A stretch of DNA of 64,000 bases from Bog-473 sp963840245 (GTDB lineage Bacteria > Actinomycetota > Acidimicrobiia > Acidimicrobiales > RAAP-2): contig CAWIYI010000024.1 of the NCBI GenBank assembly GCA_963840245.1, positions 124,001 through 188,000 on the forward strand, given 5' to 3'. Made by a program: the position numbers and the translations under genes. Under the pieces are notes generated by a model. The model made no database searches. It was given only the letters and a program-made list of their open reading frames with translations, and was not told the origin of the DNA. The stretch's first letter is position 1. Each line of letters begins with the position of its first letter. Of this stretch, positions 55,598-64,000 are shown in pieces.

Positions 55598-55645
55598 AGA
55601 AAGAAGAGGAAGAAAGGAAAGAGGAGGAAGAAGGGGAAGAAAGAG
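55598..55645. other. 48-nt homopurine tract
   Basis: Uninterrupted A/G run, mostly GAAGAAGG-like, on the plus strand (pyrimidine on the minus). Such mirror-like purine tracts can form triplex DNA. It lies between mraZ and the next gene. Confidence 0.75.
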
Positions 55646-55688
55646 CCGACGCCGTCACGCCAAAGGCTGCGTCATCCCGAGAGCGGAG

Positions 55689-56387
55689 TTATCCCGAAGG
55701 CGGCGTCATCCCGAAGGTAGAAAACGAGTCCAGCAACGCCGCTCGGACGCGGTCGAGATCGGCGGCCGGCGGGTCGAGCTCGGCCAGACCGATCGCCATC
55801 GGCGCCAGGTCGCGCGCCAGCTCGTCGCGCGCCTGCTCGTCCACCTCCATGAGCGCCAGCATCGGCACGGGATCCCAGCGCAGGTACGCGCAGGATGAGA
55901 ACAGCGCCCCCTCCCGCGCCCGCCACTGCGAGAGCCCGACCACCTTGCTCGCGCCGCGGAACACCTCACCGGGCCCGCGACCCGCGAAGCACACGAGGTC
56001 CCCGAGGTCGCCCGGTATCGATCGTCCGGCGTGCACGTCGAAGCCCGGCTGGTCGGGCCGGCCCCCGGTATCCGCCAACGCCTCCATCCACCACGCCCCG
56101 ACCCACTCGGCGGCGGCTGACACGTCGGCCACCCACAGCGGGTCGTCCCGCGGTAGCCAGGCGTCGAGCCACAGCTGTTCGCCCGGGGCGAGATAGACGG
56201 CTCCTCCCCCGCCGCGCCGCCGTTCGAGCCGCACGCCTCGCTCCCGCATCGCAACGCGGCCGACGAGTTCGGTCGGCTGCGTGCTCCCGAGCACGAGGGT
56301 GGGTCCTGCCACGTCACGGGCCACGGCCAGCCGCCGCGGCTCGGCCCGGAATTGCTCGACGTCGAAGAGAGAGGAGGAAGTGGGCAA
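55689..56387 (-). CDS. Lipoate-protein ligase A-like protein
   Basis: A 232-residue protein of the biotin/lipoate ligase fold. The signature RRGGGGAVYLAPGEQLWLDAWLP near residues 56-79 matches the RRxxGGGAVYHD consensus, and a conserved Lys lies in GASKVVGLSQWRAREG near 146, the usual lipoyl-AMP lysine, with ALFSSCAYL after it. It probably attaches lipoate or octanoate to E2 or glycine-cleavage proteins. The start is ATG 56387. It is read three bases before the HNH gene's stop. Confidence 0.85.
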   Translation of the reverse strand: MPTSSSLFDVEQFRAEPRRLAVARDVAGPTLVLGSTQPTELVGRVAMRERGVRLERRRGGGGAVYLAPGEQLWLDAWLPRDDPLWVADVSAAAEWVGAWWMEALADTGGRPDQPGFDVHAGRSIPGDLGDLVCFAGRGPGEVFRGASKVVGLSQWRAREGALFSSCAYLRWDPVPMLALMEVDEQARDELARDLAPMAIGLAELDPPAADLDRVRAALLDSFSTFGMTPPSG

Positions 56388-56390
56388 ACC

Positions 56391-56897
56391 TCAGGAGGCC
56401 GCGGCGAGATACGGCTCCCACAACGGGTCCACGTCCGCCAGGTGCCGCAACCGCCAGAGATGCCCGTCCGGTGGAGCCGGCTTCACGCTGAGCGTCCAAC
56501 CCAACTCGGAGAGCAACTGGTCCGCCTTGACGAGGTTGTCGCGCTTGCAGGCGGCCACCACGTTGGACCAGTCGTGGGTGCCGCCCCGGCTGCGCGGGAT
56601 CACGTGATCGATGGTGTCGGCGGGCTGCGAGCAGTAGACGCAGAGCCCGCCGTCGCGTCGCAGCACCGATCGCCGGGTCACGGGCGGCGTGCGCGCCCAA
56701 CGCGGGATACGCACCATGTGCGAGAGGCGCACGATCGACGGCACGTCGATGTTGAGCCGCGCGGAATGGAAGACCGTGCAGTCCTCGCGGATGGCGACCG
56801 CCTCCGCGCGGCCCGCGAGCATGAGAACGACGGCACGGCGATCCGAGACGAGGGCAAGCGGCTCGTAGGTCGCATTGAGGAGGAGCACCCGCTCCAT
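56391..56897 (-). CDS. HNH endonuclease family protein
   Basis: A 168-residue protein with an N-terminal domain typical of an actinobacterial HNH family (VLLLNATYEPLALVSDRRAVVL) and an HNH motif: CVYCSQPADTIDHVIPRSRGGTHDWSNVVAAC. Cys pairs for zinc (CVYC near 87) and the catalytic His in IDHVIPRSRGG are present. ATG 56897 is the start. These conserved proteins are not restriction enzymes; their role is unknown. Confidence 0.88.
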   Translation of the reverse strand: MERVLLLNATYEPLALVSDRRAVVLMLAGRAEAVAIREDCTVFHSARLNIDVPSIVRLSHMVRIPRWARTPPVTRRSVLRRDGGLCVYCSQPADTIDHVIPRSRGGTHDWSNVVAACKRDNLVKADQLLSELGWTLSVKPAPPDGHLWRLRHLADVDPLWEPYLAAAS

Positions 56898-56909
56898 ATC
56901 CCCGAGAGG

Positions 56910-57200
56910 CTATCCGCGGTGGGGCCGGGACCTCTGACACCAGCGAAGGAACGCCACCACGTCCTCTGGGGTCAACTCCCCCGTGTCTCCGTCCCCGCCG
57001 TACGCCGTGACGAGCCGGAATCGCCAGTAGGCCTCCCCTGGGAGCGGAACGAACGGTGGCCGGCGCCACCACCCGCGTCGGGCCATCCGCCTCGTAGCGC
57101 CCGCGGCGGCCCACCACAGCCCGGGGCGGGGCACGACGGCACGCGCCACCGCCAAGGCGCCCCGACCCCACGCCGTACGGCCGATACCCGCGCCGCTCAC
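56910..57200 (-). CDS. Small conserved protein of unknown function
   Basis: A 96-residue basic protein (start GTG 57200 overlapping the ROK stop by four bases). The N-terminal half is Gly/Ala/Arg-rich with two short hydrophobic stretches. The C-terminal half, RRPPFVPLPGEAYWRFRLVTAYGGDGDTGELTPEDVVAFLRWCQR, looks like a folded unit common in actinobacteria next to sugar kinase genes. No catalytic motif is seen. Confidence 0.7.
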   Translation of the reverse strand: MSGAGIGRTAWGRGALAVARAVVPRPGLWWAAAGATRRMARRGWWRRPPFVPLPGEAYWRFRLVTAYGGDGDTGELTPEDVVAFLRWCQRSRPHRG

Positions 57201-58086
57201 GCCACGACACCCGCGCCGCACAAACCGACCCGGGCGGCACCGACGAGCGGGCCGCGGTCACCCAGACCGCCCGGCACGACCCGTGCCCCTCGGGCGAACT
57301 CGATGCGGCACAGCACGTCCATCTCCGCCTGGGCCGCCCGGAAGAAGGGCTCCCCGAAACCCAGGGCAACCGATCCGCTCACCACGGCGAGCGAGAGGTC
57401 CAGCAGCACCACCGCCGTCGCCAGCGCGCGACCGACGAGGGTTCCGGTTCTCTCGATCCATTCAGGAGGCGCCACCCGGGCCGGCTCGGCCGGTCAGCGC
57501 CTCCAACGCGGTCCCCGATGCCTCCGCCTCGAGACAGCCCCGGCTGCCGCACGAACAGACGCGGCCGTCCGGGACGACGACGACGTGGCCGATGTGGCCG
57601 GCGTTCCCGAGCCGCCCGTTGAGCAGCCTCCCGTCGAGCACGATGCCGCCGCCGATGCCGGTCGACACCACCAGGGCGATGTAATCCGCATACCCGACCG
57701 CCGCGCCGACCCAGCCCTCGCCCAACGCGAGGGCCTTGGCGTCGTTGTCGACGAACGTCGGGAGCCCGGTCAACCCGGCCAGGCGGCGCCCGCAGGGGGA
57801 ATGCTCTCCACCCTGCGATGTTCAACGGCGACACCTCGGCCCCGCCGGGACTCATCGGCCCCCCGCACCCGCTGCCGCAGACGACGAGGCGGTCCCCCGT
57901 GCCCACACGGCCGACAACCCCTTCCACCAGGCCGGCCAGGTCGTTCCAGAGGTCCTCGGCGTCGTCGGGACCCCTCGACGCCCGGGTTGGTCGCATCGCC
58001 CGCTCGACCAGGGAGCCGTCGAGGCCGACGAGGCCGGCGGCCATTTTTGTGCCGCCGATGTCGACGGCGAGTGCGAGGTCTGCCAC
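57197..58086 (-). CDS. ROK family glucokinase (two frameshifts)
   Basis: Sugar kinase of the ROK family, about 296 residues when joined. The ATP-binding LAVDIGGTKMAAGLV opens at 58086. The catalytic DNDAKALALGEGW, ALVVSTGIGGGIVLDG and the zinc-site CSCGSRGCLEAEASG are in the second frame, and the last helices (GTLVGRALATAVVLLDLSLAVV) are in the third. Shifts at about 57785-57790 and 57475-57490 each fit one extra base. The ROK motif CxCGxxGCxE is complete. Likely glucokinase. Confidence 0.87.
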
Positions 58087-58170
58087 GGAAGGATTGTTAC
58101 CTCGGCCCGGATCCCCACCGCGGCACCCTCGGCGCCGGATCAGCGGGGCCGACGACGCCCCGCACGATGT

Positions 58171-58572
58171 TCAGCCGTCGCGCCGGTGGAAGCGGGAGCG
58201 GAACCAGTCGCGGGCGTCGCTCACGGCACCCTCGATCCCGTTGGCAGCGCCGGCGGACTTCGACTCCCCGTCCTTCGATCGCCTCAGGTCGTGCCACCCC
58301 GCCCGCCCCATGCGGCGCAGATTGCGCTCGAACCACACCGCGGAGGCGAACATGATCACGACACCGACGAAGCCGGCGATGACGGACTTGCTGTAGAAGG
58401 CGACGAGGATGACCACGCCGATGACAAAGGTCACCGCGGCCCACTTGCAGTAGCGACCGGCATGTCGGTAGACGGTCTCCGAGCGCACCCGCTCGGCGAA
58501 CTCGGGGTCCTGGCGAACGAGTGACTCCTCGAGCTCCGCCAGAATGCGCTGTTCGTGATCGGAAAGCGGCAC
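58171..58572 (-). CDS. DUF3040 membrane protein
   Basis: A 133-residue protein. The conserved DUF3040 N-terminus is PLSDHEQRILAELEESLVRQDPEFA, followed by two transmembrane segments (AAVTFVIGVVILVAFYS and VIAGFVGVVIMFASAVWF) and a basic cytosolic tail (WHDLRRSKDGESKSAG). GTG 58572 is chosen because AAGGTG lies just upstream and DUF3040 starts there. Typical small membrane protein of actinobacteria, role unknown. Confidence 0.88.
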   Translation of the reverse strand: MPLSDHEQRILAELEESLVRQDPEFAERVRSETVYRHAGRYCKWAAVTFVIGVVILVAFYSKSVIAGFVGVVIMFASAVWFERNLRRMGRAGWHDLRRSKDGESKSAGAANGIEGAVSDARDWFRSRFHRRDG

Positions 58573-58816
58573 TACACCTTGCCCCCTGGGATCTCCACAT
58601 CCATCTGCGGCACATGTTGGCACGCCCTGAGGGCGCGGACAATGTGAATGTGCCCCTTCGTGCCTGCCCGAACGGCTGTCTCCACCGCTCTGCAGCTTAG
58701 AACCAGACGCCACCGATGCGAACGCGGTCATCAACTTGTCATGTCGCGCCACAGGTCCCGCCCAGATGTCCGGACGACCCCGCCGGGCCGCCGGGCCGGC
58801 TCCCCGGGGTCGGCCC

Positions 58817-59098
58817 TTACTCCTCCGCCTTGGGCTTGCGCCGCATGATCAGGGCCGTGACCAGAGCCCCGAGCAGGCCCGAGATCACGATCACGAGGAT
58901 CAGGGGCGCCTGGCGGTGGAAGACCCAGAAGTCGATCCGGACCTTCCCGAAGTTGGCCAGGGCGAACCAGCCCAGGAGAATTCCAACCACGGCGACGCCC
59001 ACCAGCCGGACCTGCTGCCTACGGTCGACAGCCTTGCGCCCACCCCCATCGTCCGACTCCGGGGAATGGGCCTCCGAGTGCACCGGGCGTCTCGCCAC
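58817..59098 (-). CDS. LapA-domain membrane protein
   Basis: A 93-residue protein with the LapA (DUF1049) architecture: two transmembrane helices (VRLVGVAVVGILLGWFALANF and LILVIVISGLLGALVTALIM) joined by KVRIDFWVF, the family's signature. The N-terminus is polar and acidic. ATG 59098 is the start. Members are linked with envelope stress in Gram-negatives; in actinobacteria the role is unknown. Confidence 0.88.
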   Translation of the reverse strand: MARRPVHSEAHSPESDDGGGRKAVDRRQQVRLVGVAVVGILLGWFALANFGKVRIDFWVFHRQAPLILVIVISGLLGALVTALIMRRKPKAEE

Positions 59099-59193
59099 AC
59101 AGCCATTCTGCCTCGCCGGCGCCTCGTCGGCGCGGCAAGCCCGCGCCGACCCTGCCGCCAGCTGCTATGAGAGTGCTCCCAGAAGGAGAGGTC

Positions 59194-60756
59194 ATGACCA
59201 CGAGCGAGATCCTGACCGGCGCCCGCACCATGTGGGAGCTGGTCGACCGGCGGGCGCAGGCGTCGCCGGGCCATCCCATGCTGATCGCGGCGGGCGGGGA
59301 GACCGTCACGTTCGGCCAATTCCGTGACCGGGTCGAGCGGGTCGCCGCCGGCCTGCACGGCTTGGGCGTCACGACCGGCTCGGTCGTCTCGTGGCAGCTC
59401 CCGACCCAGATCGACACCGTGGTCCTGTCCATCGCGCTCGCACGCCTGGGCGCCGTCCAGAACCCGATCATCCACCTCTACCGCGAGCGTGAGGTGGGCT
59501 TCGCCCTCCGCCAGACCGGGGCCGAACTGTTCGTCATCCGCGCCACCTGGCGGGACATCGACTTCGCCGGCATCGCCGAGCGCGCACTGGCCGACGCCCC
59601 CGCCCGGCCCACCATCCTCCGCATCGACGGCGGCCTCCCCGAAGGCGACCCTGCCGTGCTGCCCCCGCCGCCCCTGGGGACATCCGCGGAGGACGCCCCC
59701 GTTCGTTGGATCTACTACACGTCGGGTTCCACCGCCGACCCCAAGGGCGTCCAGCACACCGACCAGACGCTGATCGCCGGCGGTTGGGGCCTGGCCCGCG
59801 CCCTCGACATGGGGCCCGACGACGTCGGCTCCGTCGCCTTCCCCTTCTCGCACATCGCCGGCCCCGACTATCTGGTGACGATGCTGTCCATGGGGTTCCC
59901 GGCGATCCTGGTCGAGGCCTTCTCGGCGCCGACCGTCCTCCCGCTGTTCCGCCAGCACGGTGCGACCATGGTGGGAGGGAGCACCGCGTTCTACGTGGCG
60001 TACCTCGCCGAGCAGCGCAAGACCCCGACGGAACCGATCCTGCCCACCCTCCGCCTCATGTCCGGAGGCGGAGCGGCCAAACCCCCCGAGGTCCACTACG
60101 AGGTACGCGACGAGATCGGCGGACGCGGCGTCGTCCACGGCTATGGCATGACCGAGGTGCCGATGATCTCCAACGGCTCGCCGCACGACACCGACGAGCA
60201 GTTGGCCAACACCGACGGCAAGCCCGTGGAGGGAGCCGACGTCCGCATCGTGACCCTCGACGGCCGGATCGCCGACCTCGACGAGGAGGGCGAGGTGCGG
60301 GTCAAGGGTCCGATGGTCTTCCACGGCTACACCGACCCCACTCTGGACGCCGACGCCTTCGACGAGGACGGCTACTTCCGCACCGGCGACCTGGGCCGGT
60401 TGCGAGCCGACGGACATCTGTGCCTGACGGGCCGCCTGAAGGACGTGATCGTCCGCAAGGGGGAGAACATCAGCGCCAAGGAGATCGAGGACCTGCTCTA
60501 CACCCACCCGAGGGTGATCGAGGTCGCCGTCATCGGGCTCCCCGACCCGGACCGGGGCGAACGGGTCTGCGCGGTCGTGCAGCTCGCCGAGAACGCCGAG
60601 GGGCTCGAGCTGGCTGACGTGGCCTCGTTCTGCCGGAACGCCGGCCTCATGACCCAGAAGATCCCCGAGCAGCTCGAGCTCCGCACCGACTGGCCCCGGG
60701 CGGGCACCGGAAAGATCGTCAAGAAGTCCCTCCGCGACGAGTACGTCGCCCGGTGA
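59194..60756 (+). CDS. Acyl-CoA synthetase (AMP-forming)
   Basis: A 520-residue ANL enzyme that activates a carboxylate as a CoA thioester. The P-loop motif YYTSGSTADPKGVQHT is near residues 176-191, VHGYGMTEVPMIS near 320, YFRTGDLGRL near 399 and the A10 lysine in GTGKIVKKSL near the C-terminus. ATG 59194 follows AAGGAGAGG and is chosen over an in-frame GTG at 59167. Most like fatty or aromatic acyl-CoA ligases; the substrate is unknown. It overlaps the phosphatase gene by four bases. Confidence 0.92.
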   Translation: MTTSEILTGARTMWELVDRRAQASPGHPMLIAAGGETVTFGQFRDRVERVAAGLHGLGVTTGSVVSWQLPTQIDTVVLSIALARLGAVQNPIIHLYREREVGFALRQTGAELFVIRATWRDIDFAGIAERALADAPARPTILRIDGGLPEGDPAVLPPPPLGTSAEDAPVRWIYYTSGSTADPKGVQHTDQTLIAGGWGLARALDMGPDDVGSVAFPFSHIAGPDYLVTMLSMGFPAILVEAFSAPTVLPLFRQHGATMVGGSTAFYVAYLAEQRKTPTEPILPTLRLMSGGGAAKPPEVHYEVRDEIGGRGVVHGYGMTEVPMISNGSPHDTDEQLANTDGKPVEGADVRIVTLDGRIADLDEEGEVRVKGPMVFHGYTDPTLDADAFDEDGYFRTGDLGRLRADGHLCLTGRLKDVIVRKGENISAKEIEDLLYTHPRVIEVAVIGLPDPDRGERVCAVVQLAENAEGLELADVASFCRNAGLMTQKIPEQLELRTDWPRAGTGKIVKKSLRDEYVAR

Positions 60757-61316
60757 GCTCCGCCCGTCGCAGTCGGGGCCTCGTCGTCCCGCCGGGACCG
60801 CTCGGCGACCGGCCGTACCGCATCGTCTTCGTGTGCACCGGGAACATCTGCCGCTCCCCCATGGCCGAGGTCATCACCCGGTCTCTGGCGGCGTCGACCG
60901 CGCTGGCCGACGGCACCACGTTGGCGGGGCAGCTCGACGTGCGCAGCGCCGGAACCGGCCCTTGGCACGAGGGCGAGCCCATGCACCCGCTGGCCCGGAC
61001 GGCGCTCGCTCGGGCCGGCCTCCCGGACCACGGGCATATCGCCCATCAGATCATGTCCTCTGAGCTGGGCAACATCGACCTCATGGTCTCCCTCGACCGG
61101 CGCCATCAGCAGACCCTGCGCGGTCTCGGCGCCGATCCCGGCCGCCTGGCTCTCCTCAGAGCCTTCGACGCCACCTCGGGCGCCGCCGCCGACGTGCCGG
61201 ACCCGTATTACGGCGACGATGCGGTCTTCGACGAATGCCGCGACCTGATCGCGGCCGGCTGTGCCGGCCTCGTCGACTCCCTGACGACCTACTGGGACAG
61301 CCTCTGGGCGGCCTAG
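60753..61316 (+). CDS. Low-molecular-weight protein tyrosine phosphatase
   Basis: A 187-residue phosphatase with the P-loop VCTGNICRSP (C28, R34) and the general-acid Asp in VPDPYYGDD near 150, both family hallmarks. GTG 60753 overlaps the acyl-CoA synthetase stop by four bases, so the two are translated together. It has an 18-residue basic leader before the fold. The target is unknown. Confidence 0.9.
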   Translation: MSSARRSRGLVVPPGPLGDRPYRIVFVCTGNICRSPMAEVITRSLAASTALADGTTLAGQLDVRSAGTGPWHEGEPMHPLARTALARAGLPDHGHIAHQIMSSELGNIDLMVSLDRRHQQTLRGLGADPGRLALLRAFDATSGAAADVPDPYYGDDAVFDECRDLIAAGCAGLVDSLTTYWDSLWAA

Positions 61317-61426
61317 GGGGAACACCGAGGTCCCGGGAAGCCCGAGGATCCGCCAGTCACGCGAACCCGCTGATCACAGAGCCCGCCGGCCCAGGGAAGC
61401 GCCGGGGTGTGTGACATAGTGCCGAC

Positions 61427-62817
61427 GTGGTCTCACGAAGGGTCATGCGGCGACGTCGCCAGTTCGCCGTGGGAGGCGCACTCCTCCTCGTTTTCCTCGT
61501 GATCTATCTCGCGTTCTTCTCCGGTGGCTCGAGCCCGCCGCCCCCGTCGACGACCCACCAAGCCGTCACCACGGCCGAGCACTTCCCGAAGCATTCCCCG
61601 CTCAACCCGGCCTGGAGCGGAAACGGCCACACCATTACTTTCGGCTTGGGCGGTGACGTCCACTTCGCCGGCATCGTCGGGACGAACCTGGCCAAGAACC
61701 CCACGACGGCCCTGGGCACCACCATCCCGCAACTCTTCACCGGCGCGCAGGTCCGCATGGTCAATCTCGAGACGGCAGTGACCAACGGAACCTGCCCGGA
61801 GCCCCAGAGCAAGCCGTACATCTTCGACGCGCCCGCGTCGGCCTTCACTGCGCTCAAGAGCGCCACCGTCTCGGTGGCCACGGAGGCCAACGATCACGGC
61901 TTGGACTGCGGCCCGCAGGGCCTGTCCCAGAACCTGACCGTCGCGTCCCAGGCGCAGTATCCGATCATCGGCATCGGCAGTACCGCGGCGCAGGCCTTCA
62001 CGCCCTACCGGGTCACGATCGCCGGCCAGCGCGTTGCGATCATCGCGGCGACCCAGGTGATCGCCGACAACCTGGTCGGCACGTGGACGGCGAGCGCCAC
62101 CCAACCGGGCGTCGCCTCGGCGATCGACCCCACACAGCTCGTCCGTGAGGTCCAACAGGTGCGTCGCACGGCGGACACCGTGATCGTCTATGTGCACTGG
62201 GGCACCGCGACGCAGGCCTGCCCCAACCCGCAGCAGGAGCCGCTGGCCGAGCAACTCGTCAAGGCGGGGGCAGACATCGTGATCGGCTCCGGTGCCCACG
62301 TTCTGCTCGGGGGCGGCTATCTCGGCGGCGCGTATGTCGACTACGGCCTGGGCAACTTCGCCTTCTACGACGACACGGCCCCCGAGACCGACAGCGGCGC
62401 GCTCGTCATCACCGCCCAAGGTCGCCACATCACGGGCGCCGTATGGCGTCCGGCCACCATTCTCAACGGGCTCCCGCAGCCGCTGACCGGTGCTCCTGCC
62501 ACCGCGGCGGTCCAGAGCTGGAACGCGGCAAGAGGGTGCACGAATCTGTCGGCGACGCCCTCGGCCACCCTGGCCACGATGCAGGGGGAGACGGTGCCCT
62601 TCGTGGTGCCGCCTGCACCGGCCGCCACGACGACGACGGGCCCCCCGACCGGCGGGAGCACCACCACGACGAGCACGACCGCACCAAAGTCCGGCGGAAC
62701 GACCGGAGGGAACGGGTCGGGGTCCGGCCCGGCTCCGGCGGCGGCAGAGACACGACGACCACGACGACCGCGCCCGCTTCGACCACCACATCCCCGACGG
62801 ACAACGCGGGCGGCTGA
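61427..62817 (+). CDS. CapA-like cell-surface protein (one frameshift)
   Basis: A CapA/PGA-synthesis-type metallophosphatase-like protein, about 463 residues when joined. After a cytosolic Arg-rich start (GTG 61427; ATG 61445 also possible) comes a single transmembrane or signal segment (AVGGALLLVFLVIYLAFF). The extracytoplasmic domain has GLGGDVHFAGIVG, MVNLETAVT, ATEANDHGLDCG, VIVYVHWGTATQ and VIGSGAHVLLGG. The tail is Thr/Gly-rich and ends DTTTTTTAPASTTTSPTDNAGG after a shift at about 62735-62750 that fits one missing base. CATAGT seven bases before the GTG suggests a leaderless start. Confidence 0.88.
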
Positions 62818-62858
62818 CCGCATCGCCCCGGGCCGAACGGGGCCGGCCAACGGCCCGA

Positions 62859-64000
62859 TCAGGGCAGGTCGATCTTCGACCAGGTGTGAGGCTGCTCGGC
62901 GAAGGCTTCCTCATTCGGCAGGCGCTGGTACCGGAACCGGATCTCTGCCAGGTCGTTCGGCTCGGTGACCGTCTCCTCGGACAGGCGCAGGACCATGTCG
63001 GCCTGACGTCGCAGGACATCTCGCTGCTCCGCGGACGTGGTGTCGAGCATGATCGAGCCGAGGGAGTCGATGAGCCGGATCAGGACCGCCGGCATGCCCC
63101 CGGCGGCCTGGCGGATCTTGTCGAAGGCGCGGTTCACCATTCGGGCGTACGACGGATCGGACTCGATCAGGCGCACGTTGCCCGCGGCATCCCGGTACAC
63201 GCCCTCGTCGAGTACCCGGCCGGAGACCCGACCAAGGCCCGCCGACAGCCAATCGATACAGGTCAGGGCCGTAAAGGTGTCGTTCACGGCAGCCGAGAGC
63301 GCCCGGATGGCGATCTCGACGAGTTGGTCGATGGCGAACACCGGGTCTTGCACGAGCGTGCGGTGGGGCCCGGTCACGTGAGCCTTCGACAGCGCCAGCG
63401 CGACCTCGGGTGCTGCGCCGCGCGGCCACACGATGGCGAGCGCTCGCCCGGTGGCCAGATAGTGCCCCGGGCGGTGCTCCAGGCGGATCACCGAGTCGGT
63501 CCGCGTGGCGATGCCGATCAGTTGGGAGTACCCGACGTACTGGATGTAGCCGCTGACCTGTGACGGCACCTCGGCCCCGCGCTCGTCCATCAGCTTCAGC
63601 AATTCGGGAACAGACTTGCCGGCGTGCGTCGGCACGGCAGGCTCGACCGCCGCACCCACCGCGTCCGGGAACTCGGCGTCGATGGAGTTGATCAGGTCGC
63701 GGGCGATCCCCGCGATCACCTCTGGAAGCTGGATCGACTTCGCGATGTGATGGATGAAGTAGATCAGCACCACGAGGTCCACCATCAAGAGGGCCTCGGC
63801 CACCGAGGTCGAGAGGTACGGCACGAACGCCTGGCTCGCACTGTTGATGGAGACCAGGGCGAGCACCGAGTACACGAACGTGCCGACGAAGACGCCCAAC
63901 GTGACCTGGTTACCGATGTCGCGCACGAAGTTCCGCATCATGCGGGGCCCGAACTGCTGCGACGCCAGTGTGAGCGCCAGGATGGTGATGGAGAACACCA
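62859..64000 (-). CDS. DUF2254 membrane protein (5' part beyond window)
   Basis: A membrane protein whose N-terminal segment lies beyond the right edge. At least two transmembrane segments remain (TLGVFVGTFVYSVLALVSIN, LLMVDLVVLIYFIHHIAKS). The cytosolic C-terminal part has VGYSQLIGIATRTDSVI, GHYLATGRALAIVWP, FAIDQLVEIAIRALSAAVNDTFTALTCIDWL and RLIESDPSYARMV, which fit the DUF2254 family. Roles are unknown. It converges with the CapA-like gene. Confidence 0.9.
   Translation of the reverse strand, partial: VFSITILALTLASQQFGPRMMRNFVRDIGNQVTLGVFVGTFVYSVLALVSINSASQAFVPYLSTSVAEALLMVDLVVLIYFIHHIAKSIQLPEVIAGIARDLINSIDAEFPDAVGAAVEPAVPTHAGKSVPELLKLMDERGAEVPSQVSGYIQYVGYSQLIGIATRTDSVIRLEHRPGHYLATGRALAIVWPRGAAPEVALALSKAHVTGPHRTLVQDPVFAIDQLVEIAIRALSAAVNDTFTALTCIDWLSAGLGRVSGRVLDEGVYRDAAGNVRLIESDPSYARMVNRAFDKIRQAAGGMPAVLIRLIDSLGSIMLDTTSAEQRDVLRRQADMVLRLSEETVTEPNDLAEIRFRYQRLPNEEAFAEQPHTWSKIDLP

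Larger units (their letters stand above)
55302..55688. other. Intergenic region, 387 bp, dcw promoter side and homopurine tract
   Basis: Contains the mraZ promoter region with the MraZ-box array at its left end. To the right are a 48-base run of purines (55598-55645) and three irregularly spaced copies of GTYATCCCGAAGGCG-like sequence (about 55671-55720) that run into the 3' end of the lipoate-ligase-like gene. No coding sequence is supported. Confidence 0.5.

Overview
The window reads as chromosome from a high-GC actinomycete, most likely an uncultured member of the class Acidimicrobiia or a close relative. The grounds are very high GC, frequent GTG starts, a bacterial proteasome activator (Bpa/PafE), the Wag31/DivIVA-SepF-YggT division module, a full set of LapA, DUF3040 and RDD actinobacterial proteins, and a DNPR-type MurE that implies meso-diaminopimelate peptidoglycan. 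No rRNA, tRNA, CRISPR, transposase or integrase gene was seen. The assignment is inference from gene content; no phylogeny was run.

Layout. 1-5386 (minus): efp, an M24 peptidase, aroQ, aroB, aroK, aroC and an Nfu-type iron-sulfur protein, mostly with 4-base stop/start overlaps (late shikimate pathway). 5387-10019: a cysteine-cluster protein and a zinc-ribbon protein that share one terminator, small proteins, and a tyrS/lipoprotein/flavin-reductase operon. 10145-13779: a carotenoid-oxygenase-like gene and a broken HNH (13E12-type) gene that is split by a 928-bp segment carrying its own lipoprotein gene. 13748-21509: menaquinone genes menD, menH, menA, menB and menE, with an aldehyde dehydrogenase between menB and menE. 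21546-27608: ECF41 sigma factor with its CMD partner, an SDR, a DUF255 thioredoxin-fold protein and two unknown proteins. 27735-34383: dnaE, an RDD protein, Bpa, a phosphodiesterase-like protein and an Rrf2 regulator. 34476-41040: histidine phosphatase, RpoD-like sigma factor, rluD, lspA, a Lys/Ala-tailed DksA-like protein, divIVA, yggT, sepF and a YggS-type protein. 41039-55301: the division and cell wall (dcw) cluster, all minus, from mraZ to ftsZ. 55689-64000: lipoate ligase-like, HNH, ROK kinase, DUF3040, LapA, acyl-CoA synthetase, low-MW phosphatase, CapA and a DUF2254 protein cut by the window edge.

The dcw cluster (mraZ-rsmH-ftsL-ftsI-murE-mraY-ftsW-murG-murC-murB-ftsQ-ftsZ, then YggS-sepF-yggT-divIVA) is in classical order except that murF and murD are absent from their usual places. 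A three-copy AGTGG-like array spaced at 10 bp upstream of mraZ fits an MraZ operator.

At least thirteen genes or gene segments are interrupted by single-base shifts, including indispensable ones (aroC, dnaE, ftsI, divIVA). This looks more like residual assembly indels than real decay, so each apparently broken gene should be read with that in mind. The exception is the HNH gene, which also carries a genuine 928-bp insertion whose exact removal restores the HNH motif. That insertion is the most unusual object in the window.
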